DNA of 64,000 nucleotides. Origin: Mesorhizobium sp. AR02. GTDB lineage: Bacteria; Pseudomonadota; Alphaproteobacteria; Rhizobiales; Rhizobiaceae. The translations under genes and the position numbers were made by a program. Position 1 is the first letter of the stretch. Each line of letters begins with the position of its first letter. The notes under the pieces were generated by a model. The model was not told the origin of the DNA. It made no database searches and worked only from the letters and a program-made list of their open reading frames with translations. The stretch lies in NCBI RefSeq assembly GCF_024746835.1, contig NZ_CP080531.1, forward strand, positions 1,860,001-1,924,000, read 5' to 3'. Shown in pieces: positions 57,913 through 64,000 of the stretch.

Positions 57913-59202
57913 ATGAGCAAGGCTCTTCGTATTGCTGTCTATGACGACAAGTATCCGACCAGCTTCGTTACACCGCGAACATCCAGGCATACGATCTTGC
58001 GACAGCGATTTCTGCCGCTGAACCTGGTCTCGTCGAAGCTGGAAGGCGTGACGCTGATCGAACCTGCCCTGTCTGTCGACATGGTGCATGCGTTCAACCG
58101 GATACCGGTCAATTCCTCCAAATACATCATGTCGTTCGAATCCCATTTGCCCCGGCAATTCGCCCTTCGCAAACGCGGGCTGGTGGCGCGCTACCTGATG
58201 TCGCGGATCACCAACCCCGGCTGCCGCCGCATCATCGCCCTGTCGCATTTTGCCCGCAGAAGTTTGCTTGCCCAGCACTCCGACCATCCAGAACTGGACC
58301 TGCTGACGAAAAAGCTGCTGGTCCGCCACCCGAACATCGTGGTGCCGGCAACGAAAGACGCGATGGCGCAAGACGTTGCCGAGGAGTTGGTGCTGACATT
58401 TATCGGCGCCCACTTTGGCCGCAAGGGCGGATGCGTGGCGGTCAAGATCGCGGAAAAGGCAGCCGAGCAAAATTTGCCAATTCGAGTGAACATCGTGTCC
58501 AGTCTCCAGGTTGGCGGCCATATATATACGGATCCGACGAGCCCGGGCTTCTTCGACCCCTACATCAAGCTGCTCGAACTGCCGAACGTCCGGCATCACG
58601 GTGTGTTGCCAAACCAGGAGGTGCGACAATTGCTGCGCAACTCGCATTTCGGCATCCTCGCCACCTTTGGCGACACTTTCGGTTACTCGGCGCTGGAATC
58701 GATGTCCGAGCACACGCCGGTTCTTGGAACGAAGGTCTGTGCCTTGCCGGAATTCCTGGAGGATGGCGTCAACGGGATCTCATTGCCTGTAGAGCTCGAC
58801 GATACCGGCGACTGGTCCAGCCCGGGATACGACGCGCGCGGGGAGGCGAAATATGCACAGTATTTCCGCGATGAGGTCGAACGGCTCGCCAGCCTGGCCA
58901 TCGAACGGCTGAAGCCGTATATCGGGCAACCGGCCTTGATGGCGCCGCTGCGACGCGAAGCCCGCAGGACCGCGGAGGTCATGTTCGCGGCAGAGCCGGC
59001 AGGCGCGTTCTTTGATGCGCTCTACGATCGTGTCGCAGTGGAAAAGGCCCGCCAGCCGGCACAAATCGATCCTGCCCTCGACGTTTCGTCTCCCCAGTCC
59101 CTGCCGCTTGTACCCCTTGAGCCCGTATCATTGCCGTTTGCCCCTGATCTGCAGAATGCAATGGGGCAAGTTCACAGCATTCCGACAGCCTCCGCGGCCT
59201 GA
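57913..59202 (+). CDS. Glycosyltransferase (GT4-like) of the exo locus
   Basis: It has 429 residues. The N-terminal half includes SKYIMSFESHLPRQFALRKR and CRRIIALSHFARRSLLAQHS, typical of retaining glycosyltransferases that recognise an activated acceptor. The nucleotide-sugar half has HFGILATFGDTFGYSALESM and VLGTKVCALPEFLEDGVNGI, with the E-x7-E pattern of GT-B folds. The C-terminal 50 residues are Pro-rich and probably disordered. It has no counterpart in the S. meliloti exo cluster that I can name, so the polysaccharide may differ from succinoglycan. It stands opposite exoL over a shared control region. Confidence 0.8.
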   Translation: MSKALRIAVYDDKYPTSFVTPRTSRHTILRQRFLPLNLVSSKLEGVTLIEPALSVDMVHAFNRIPVNSSKYIMSFESHLPRQFALRKRGLVARYLMSRITNPGCRRIIALSHFARRSLLAQHSDHPELDLLTKKLLVRHPNIVVPATKDAMAQDVAEELVLTFIGAHFGRKGGCVAVKIAEKAAEQNLPIRVNIVSSLQVGGHIYTDPTSPGFFDPYIKLLELPNVRHHGVLPNQEVRQLLRNSHFGILATFGDTFGYSALESMSEHTPVLGTKVCALPEFLEDGVNGISLPVELDDTGDWSSPGYDARGEAKYAQYFRDEVERLASLAIERLKPYIGQPALMAPLRREARRTAEVMFAAEPAGAFFDALYDRVAVEKARQPAQIDPALDVSSPQSLPLVPLEPVSLPFAPDLQNAMGQVHSIPTASAA

Positions 59203-59324
59203 GCACCGCTGCGAGCATCGCAACAGAGGCTCCTTTTGCCCGGGCGTTGGCCCACCGATCGAGAGGGACCACCCCGCCTATTCTCACTGCCCGGATCGCG
59301 CCGAAACCCGGAAGGAAGTTTTTT

Positions 59325-59361
59325 GTTGCATCGCAACATTTTAATGCGGCGTAGCAAAAAA
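59325..59361. promoter_or_regulatory. Exo motif copy 2, upstream of the GH16 gene
   Basis: GTTGCATCGCAACATTTT is followed by TGCGGCGTAGCAAAAAA; one base shorter in the middle than copy 1, otherwise the same plan. It lies about 130 bp before the GH16 start, within the 287-bp gap 59203-59489, which holds nothing else recognisable. Confidence 0.75.
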
Positions 59362-59489
59362 CCGCCTCACCGGGGTGTAAGGCTCTTCAAGATGGCGCAT
59401 GCCCACCGCCACGGCGCCAGGGGCCGCATCGAACGGCCGGATCGAGTACGTCGCCGCCGACAAGGGCAAGGCGGCCAATGGAGGCACCG

Positions 59490-60278
59490 ATGAATTACAC
59501 ACGCAGAAAACTCCTGGCGCTTCTGGCCGCCTCCACGGCGGTACAATCGGTCGCCAGCCAGGCACTGGCCGAGAGCGTCGTGGCGGGAAGCGGGGACGTC
59601 GCCCTCGATAAGCTTCCCGACTGGGCTGATGTGAAGCTCCAGCTTTGGAAATACTCCAATCCTTTCGCACCCTCGCAGTGGAGCGAGCCCAAGCTCGGAG
59701 GCTATGACTGGAAGGCCGCCAACGTAAAAATCGTCGACGGCGCACTTCAGCTTACCGTCAGCGAGAAAGCCTCCGCCGAGGTGATCTCAGGCAGCAACTC
59801 CGCATCCGCATCGGCGAAATGGGAGGTGGACGTAACGCTGCCGACGATGAAGCCAGGGCTGATTGCGGCGCCGCTCTGGATCTTTAACGACAAGGCCCAT
59901 GAGGAGGTCGATTTCGAGATCGTCGGCACCAGGGGATTGCAACTCACCGTCTGGGCGAACGTCGACAACCAGCACAAGGCGGTCTGGGTAAAATGGATTC
60001 TGGTTGGCGATCTCTCGGGCAAACGATATCGTCTCGGCCTGCAATATGAGGCCGGAAAACGGGTTATCTTTTCCATCGATGGCAAGGAAGCTGCGGTCGT
60101 CACGCCGGCCGACACTACCGGTGGTGCCTTTCCGAACAAGCCCATGCAGCCGTATTTCGACCTGTGGGTAGCAGCAGGTGCCATCATGGATCCGCGCTGG
60201 GCCGGCAAATGGGAGCCGATGGCTCCGTCGGAGAGATTGGTCATGACCGTTCACGGATACAGGCGGACCGACATTTAG
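59490..60278 (+). CDS. Family 16 glycoside hydrolase (ExoK-like endoglycanase)
   Basis: It probably trims the exopolysaccharide outside the cell. It has 262 residues. The signal peptide NYTRRKLLALLAASTAVQSV has a twin-arginine-like RRKLL, so Tat export is possible. The GH16 catalytic block is EEVDFEIVG, with Glu139 and Glu143 as nucleophile and acid/base and Asp141 between them. The start at 59490 follows GGAGG by 5 bases; the Met 4 codons upstream overlaps it. Its position after a glycosyltransferase and before exoT resembles exoK. Confidence 0.85.
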   Translation: MNYTRRKLLALLAASTAVQSVASQALAESVVAGSGDVALDKLPDWADVKLQLWKYSNPFAPSQWSEPKLGGYDWKAANVKIVDGALQLTVSEKASAEVISGSNSASASAKWEVDVTLPTMKPGLIAAPLWIFNDKAHEEVDFEIVGTRGLQLTVWANVDNQHKAVWVKWILVGDLSGKRYRLGLQYEAGKRVIFSIDGKEAAVVTPADTTGGAFPNKPMQPYFDLWVAAGAIMDPRWAGKWEPMAPSERLVMTVHGYRRTDI

Positions 60279-60351
60279 CCATGAGGTAACTTCTTGCACG
60301 GGATGCTATCGTGCATAGCCTCGAGGAAGGGCGCAAGCGCCAATCCGGATA

Positions 60352-60413
60352 TGCTGCATTGCAGCATTTTTGGTGCAGTGTAGCAAAAATCCATGTTTTC
60401 TGTTGCACTGCAA
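60352..60413. promoter_or_regulatory. Exo motif copy 3 plus TTGCACTGCAA box, upstream of exoT
   Basis: TGCTGCATTGCAGCA (60352-60366) is a perfect 15-base palindrome, followed by TTTTTGG and TGCAGTGTAGCAAAAA. Nineteen bases on, TGTTGCACTGCAA (60401-60413) repeats, on the opposite strand, the site at 57728. These sequences exclude the upstream part of the open frame from coding and support the exoT start at 60496. Confidence 0.85.
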
Positions 60414-60495
60414 AATTATTGCCGTAGTTTGGGGTTGGCGGCGGGCGTGGATTTTCAAGGTTCGGAAATCCGCGCAAAAATCAGGAATCCTGAAT

Positions 60496-61992
60496 TTGGA
60501 AGCCAACCCATTCGATCCGCCAGAAGGCTCGCTGCGCAAATCGGTCGGGCGCGGCGCGGTGGTGACCGCCATGTCGCAATCGGTGCGGGTCGCGACACAG
60601 ATCATATCCGTCATCGTGCTGTCGCGGCTCCTGTCGCCACAGGATTTCGGTGTCGTGGCGATGTGCGCGCCGGTGCTGGCCTTTATCGCGCTGTTCCAGG
60701 ATTTCGGCCTGACCCAGGCGACGATCCAGAAATCAGGCATCCGGCATGAGGAGGTGAACTATCTCTTCTGGATCAATGTCGCGGTCAGCGCCATCCTGGC
60801 CTGCGTGCTCGCGGGCGCCGCCCCCCTGGTCGCCGCCTTCTATGGCGAGCCGCGCGTGGCCGGGCTGGTGGCCGCGTTCGGGCTGCAGATCATGGCCTAC
60901 GGGCTTGGCGCCCAGCATCTGGCGCTTTTGACGCGGCGCATGCAGTTCGGACGCCTGGCGATCATCGATGTCGCCAGTGCGGTTGCCGGGCTGGCCGTCT
61001 CGATCGCCTGGACCTTCATCGACCGCTCCTATTGGGCGCTGTTTGCCGGCACGCTGACCGGCGCCGTGCTGCCGACGCTGTGCTACTGGGCAAGCTCGCG
61101 CTGGCGGCCCGGCCTGCCGCGCAAGGTCGCGGGCATCGGCGAACTGATCAATTTCGGCGCCGGCATCACCGGCTTCAACTTTGCCAATTTCTTCGCCCGC
61201 AACCTCGACAATGTGCTGATCGGCAAATACTGGGGCGAGGCGCAGCTCGGCCTTTATGACCGCGCCTACAAGCTGCTTCTGTTCCCGCTCAGCCAGATCA
61301 CCAATCCGCTGTCGAAGGTCATGGTGCCGGCACTGTCCAGGCTGAAGGACGAACCGGACCGCTATCGCAGCGCCTATCTGCGGGTGATGCCGCTGATCCT
61401 TCTGGTGGCGCTGCCCGGTGTCGCCTTCGCCACCGCCATGTCGGATGTGCTGATCCCCTTCGTGCTCGGCGAGCAGTGGCGCGCAAGCGCCTCGATCTTC
61501 CTGGCGCTCGGCTTTGCCGGCCTTTTGCAGCCGCTCAACAACCCGGCAGGCTGGCTTTTCGTCAGCCAGGGCCGCTCCGGCGACTTCATGCGCTGGGGCA
61601 TCATTACGGCCGTGACGTCGGTGCTCGCCTTCGCGATCGGCCTGCCCTATGGCGCGCTCGGCGTCGCGATCGCCTATGCGGTCAGCGAATATCTGCGCAC
61701 GCCGTTCCTGTGGCTCTATGTCGGCAAGAGCGGGCCGCTGCAGGCCAGCCACGTTCTGCGCGCCGCAACGCCGTTCGTGCTCGGCGCCCATCTGGCGCTG
61801 GCGGCGGTCTGGCTGATCAAGCCGCTGCTGCCGCAGCAGCATGTTATCGCCTTGGCCAGCGGCGCCATTCTTGCCTATCTCATCACCATCGTCGTCGCGC
61901 TGGCCTTCGCATCCGGCCGCGAAGCCTTGCGCGAGGCCCTGAAAATGCTGCCGGCAAGACAGCCGGCGGCAACGCCGCGCGAGGCGCAATAA
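60496..61992 (+). CDS. exoT: Polysaccharide flippase of the ExoT/Wzx type
   Basis: It moves the lipid-linked repeat unit across the inner membrane. It has 498 residues, near the S. meliloti ExoT length, and about 12 to 14 helices. SLRKSVGRGAVVTAMSQSVR and LSRLLSPQDFGVVAM are strong Wzx/ExoT signatures, with FGLTQATIQKSGIRHEEVN and GAGITGFNFANFFARNLDNV further on. The TTG at 60496 (LEANPFDPPEGSLRKS) is chosen: AGGA precedes it, and the longer frame crosses the regulatory motif. Its last codons are duplicated in tandem past the stop. Confidence 0.87.
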   Translation: MEANPFDPPEGSLRKSVGRGAVVTAMSQSVRVATQIISVIVLSRLLSPQDFGVVAMCAPVLAFIALFQDFGLTQATIQKSGIRHEEVNYLFWINVAVSAILACVLAGAAPLVAAFYGEPRVAGLVAAFGLQIMAYGLGAQHLALLTRRMQFGRLAIIDVASAVAGLAVSIAWTFIDRSYWALFAGTLTGAVLPTLCYWASSRWRPGLPRKVAGIGELINFGAGITGFNFANFFARNLDNVLIGKYWGEAQLGLYDRAYKLLLFPLSQITNPLSKVMVPALSRLKDEPDRYRSAYLRVMPLILLVALPGVAFATAMSDVLIPFVLGEQWRASASIFLALGFAGLLQPLNNPAGWLFVSQGRSGDFMRWGIITAVTSVLAFAIGLPYGALGVAIAYAVSEYLRTPFLWLYVGKSGPLQASHVLRAATPFVLGAHLALAAVWLIKPLLPQQHVIALASGAILAYLITIVVALAFASGREALREALKMLPARQPAATPREAQ

Positions 61993-62022
61993 TTTCGACC
62001 GCGCGAGGCGCAATAATTTCGG
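61975..62022 (+). repeat. 24-bp tandem duplication over the exoT stop codon
   Basis: CCGCGCGAGGCGCAATAATT and the next four bases occur twice in direct succession (61975-61998 and 61999-62022), differing in the last base only. The first copy encodes the end of exoT, including its TAA. Confidence 0.9.
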
Positions 62023-62068
62023 CGCCTTTTTGAGATACCCATATCCACACGAGCATCAGGTCTGATTT

Positions 62069-63091
62069 ATGCACTACCGATCGATTTCCGACATGAACGA
62101 CACGATCGTCAGCAACCTTCACCGGCTGCCGCGCGACATCGACCTGGTGGTCGGCGTTCCCAGAAGCGGCGTGCTGGCGGCAACGCTGGTCAGCCTTGCG
62201 GCGAACATTCCGATGACCGACCTCGATAGCTTCCTGGAAGGCCGGGTCTACACGTCAGGCATCACCAAGCGCCGCGCCGCGCTCGACCGCAAGGTGTCGG
62301 ACATGCGCAAGGTGCTGGTGATCGACGACAGCGTTGCCGGCGGCAATGCCATGCGCGACGCCCGCGCCCGCATTCAAGCTGCCGGCATCGAGGCCGATTT
62401 CACCTTTGCCGCCGTGTTCGGCCTGCAGCCGCAGCATCGGGAGATCGACGTCGTCTTCGAGGTCGTGCCGCATCCGCGCATGTTCCAGTGGAATTTCATG
62501 CATCACAAATTCCTGGCGCAGTGCTGCGTCGACATAGACGGGGTGCTGTGCCTCGATCCGACCGAGGCGGAAAACGACGATGGCCCGGCCTACGAGAAAT
62601 TCCTCAGCGAGGCGCGGCCGCTCCATGCCCCGACGCACAGGATCGGCTGGCTGGTCACCAGCCGGCTGGAGAAATACCGTGCGCTGACCGAGGCATGGCT
62701 GGCCAAGCACGAGATCAAGTATGACAAGCTGATCATGCTCGACCTGCCGAGCATGGCCGAGCGCCGGCGGCTCGGCGCGCATGGCAGTTTCAAGGCCGAT
62801 TTCTACCGCAAGTCCGATGCCATCCTGTTCATCGAAAGCGAGCATGCGCAGGCGCTGAAGATCACGGAGCTATCAGGCAAGCCGGTGCTGTGCGTCGAAA
62901 CGCACATGGTCAGCTTCCCCGACACGCTGTCGCTGCCGGCGCTCGGCCAGGCGGCGCGCAACCTGCCGGCCAGGCTGCGGCAGATCAACTCGCAGGAAGG
63001 CCGCAAAGGCGCCGCCAAGGCCCTGGCCCGCGCCCTGCTCGGTGCCCGTGGCTACGAGACGCTGAAAAGCCGGGTCAAGCGCCCGGCCTGA
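62069..63091 (+). CDS. Phosphoribosyltransferase-like protein fused to a HAD-like domain
   Basis: It has 340 residues. The N-terminal domain (about 1-135) carries the PRPP-binding loop VLVIDDSVAGGNAMRDARAR near 80-100 and the pattern VVGVPRSGVLAATLVSL, as in orotate-type phosphoribosyltransferases. From about 150 a HAD-like domain begins with CCVDIDGVLCLDPT, including the nucleophile-type Asp and its partner (DxDG), then ILFIESEHAQALKITEL near 252 as a possible acidic motif. Such fusions occur in surface-polysaccharide clusters. The substrate is not known; a nucleotide-sugar or polyol phosphate is possible. It follows exoT by 76 bp. Confidence 0.75.
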   Translation: MHYRSISDMNDTIVSNLHRLPRDIDLVVGVPRSGVLAATLVSLAANIPMTDLDSFLEGRVYTSGITKRRAALDRKVSDMRKVLVIDDSVAGGNAMRDARARIQAAGIEADFTFAAVFGLQPQHREIDVVFEVVPHPRMFQWNFMHHKFLAQCCVDIDGVLCLDPTEAENDDGPAYEKFLSEARPLHAPTHRIGWLVTSRLEKYRALTEAWLAKHEIKYDKLIMLDLPSMAERRRLGAHGSFKADFYRKSDAILFIESEHAQALKITELSGKPVLCVETHMVSFPDTLSLPALGQAARNLPARLRQINSQEGRKGAAKALARALLGARGYETLKSRVKRPA

Positions 63092-63103
63092 TTTCTTTGT
63101 TTC

Positions 63104-63141
63104 GACGCAACTCCGGACGGAAACCCGTTTCCGGGAATTGC
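63104..63141. repeat. RIME-like element, third copy, inverted
   Basis: On the minus strand it reads CAATTCCCGGAAACGGGTTT then CCGTCCGGAGTTGCGTCGAA, matching the elements at 43288 and 45536. It fills the gap between the converging PRT-HAD and glycosyltransferase genes. Confidence 0.75.
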
Positions 63142-63142
63142 C

Positions 63143-64000
63143 CTATGCAGCCTGGCGCGCGCGTTGCTGCACCGCCCTGTCCAATATCGAGAAGAAGGTG
63201 ACGAACTGGCGGTCCGGATCGAGCTCCGGGCGCGCCGCGAAGCTGCGCGCGAGGCTGGAAACCCGCTCGTATTCCTTGTTGTCGTTCCACAGCTGCCTGA
63301 CGGTCGCGACCCAGTCGGCGAGCGGAGCGTCATAGTCGAGCACCGCGCCGCCAGGGCCGATCGCTTCGGGCAGGCCGCCGCGCCGCGAGCCGACGACCGG
63401 GATGCCGCTGCAATGGGCCTCCGAGGCCACACGGCCCCAGGCCTCCTCCCATTTCGAGGGCGCGAGCAGTATCCTGGTGCGGCCATAGATCGTCTTCATG
63501 TCGTTGGTGCGGCTCTCGAGCGTGACATTGCCGAGCGGTGCGATCGTTTCCTCGATGCGTGCGCGATGGTCGTCCTCCAGCTTCCAGCTTTCGACGAACA
63601 GGAACGGGATTTCGGGGCAGGCGCCGGCAATGCGCACCGCCAGCTCGAAGCCCTTTTCCTCATAGGGGTTGATCAAGGTGACGAACTGGCCCGTGGTCGG
63701 CGTGCTGTACAGCGTCGGGTTGATGGTCGGCGGGATCACCGTCGCCTCAATGCCGAATTCCCTGCTGTAGGTACGCGCGGTGAATTCCGAATTGGCAATG
63801 TAGAGCGCGGAGCGCAACTCGCGCAGATCGCCGCCTAGCTCATGGAACTCGACATTTCTGAGATAGACGACCAGCGGCACGCCCTCGGCCTGCAACGCCT
63901 TGCCCAGCGGAACCGATTTGTGGCACTGGACCACGGTTACATCAGGCTTCAGTTTCTTGACGGCAAAACCTGCTGCTTCCCAGGGAAACCATGTCCTGAT
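63143..64000 (-). CDS. Glycosyltransferase (GT4-like), N-terminus beyond the window
   Basis: The frame is open to the window edge and gives 285 residues of the C-terminal part, so the start is not visible. The first visible residues include KLKPDVTVVQCHKSVPLGKA. TLINPYEEKGFELAVRIAGA begins the nucleotide-sugar half, and KWEEAWGRVASEAHCSGIPV with GSRRGGLPEAIGPGG forms the E-x7-E region of GT-B enzymes. It converges on the PRT-HAD gene. It is another exo-locus glycosyltransferase without a clear S. meliloti counterpart. Confidence 0.82.
   Translation of the reverse strand: MRTWFPWEAAGFAVKKLKPDVTVVQCHKSVPLGKALQAEGVPLVVYLRNVEFHELGGDLRELRSALYIANSEFTARTYSREFGIEATVIPPTINPTLYSTPTTGQFVTLINPYEEKGFELAVRIAGACPEIPFLFVESWKLEDDHRARIEETIAPLGNVTLESRTNDMKTIYGRTRILLAPSKWEEAWGRVASEAHCSGIPVVGSRRGGLPEAIGPGGAVLDYDAPLADWVATVRQLWNDNKEYERVSSLARSFAARPELDPDRQFVTFFSILDRAVQQRARQAA

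Noticed and set aside
60370..60495. N-terminal extension of exoT
   Set aside because: It would translate a repeated regulatory motif (shared with the exoL and GH16 upstream regions) and has no resemblance to flippases.

Overview
The window reads as a piece of a Mesorhizobium-type (Rhizobiales, Alphaproteobacteria) chromosome. The evidence is high GC content, ActR/ActS redox regulators, a malic enzyme fused to a phosphotransacetylase-like domain, a Sinorhizobium-style exoP-N-O-M-A-L gene order, an Irr-type iron box, and several families of short palindromic intergenic repeats of the kind found in rhizobia. The genus is inferred from gene content and was not checked by alignment.

Layout. 1-1016: the end of a TIR-domain gene overlapping a winged-helix-like gene, both with AT-richer codon use than the rest; this is probably the edge of an accessory (defence) segment. 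1275-6499: malic enzyme and mutS, divergent. 6579-10464: a copper-export operon (CopA-type ATPase, DUF305 protein, aldo/keto reductase) behind a clear CueR-type promoter; its probable regulator, cueR, lies at 20140. 10969-19125: GT25 glycosyltransferase, glnD, murJ, trpS, universal stress protein, and an Nfu iron-sulfur protein behind a likely Irr box. 19295-23623: L,D-transpeptidase, cueR, an SMR pump, a small orphan gene, mmcB and nhaA. 23826-30138: actR/actS, hrpB, a DMT permease and a PIG-L deacetylase.

30231-42218 is one long dihydroxyacetone/polyol locus. It holds an operator-bearing promoter and a CUT1 ABC importer (binding protein, two permeases, a tiny membrane protein, two different ATPases). 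These are followed by a single-chain ATP-type dihydroxyacetone kinase, then DhaL, DhaM, HPr, Enzyme I, an HTH-like protein and a PTS-type DhaK. Two kinds of DHA kinase and a private PTS phosphorelay thus sit behind one importer. 42283-45500 resembles a lasso-peptide maturation set (nucleotidyltransferase, HprK-like kinase, B2-type protease, PqqD-type recognition protein) without the macrocyclase. 45659-48567: a DUF2259 protein and prpE.

48701-64000 is a succinoglycan-like exopolysaccharide locus: acyltransferase, exoP, exoN, exoO, exoM, exoA, exoL on the minus strand, then a glycosyltransferase, a GH16 glycanase (exoK-like), an exoT-type flippase, a phosphoribosyltransferase-HAD fusion and a glycosyltransferase running off the edge. 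A repeated TGCA-rich palindromic motif stands before the acyltransferase gene, exoL, the plus-strand glycosyltransferase, the GH16 gene and exoT. It looks like a shared, possibly undescribed, control element and is the most interesting regulatory signal here. No rRNA, tRNA, CRISPR array or insertion sequence was seen.
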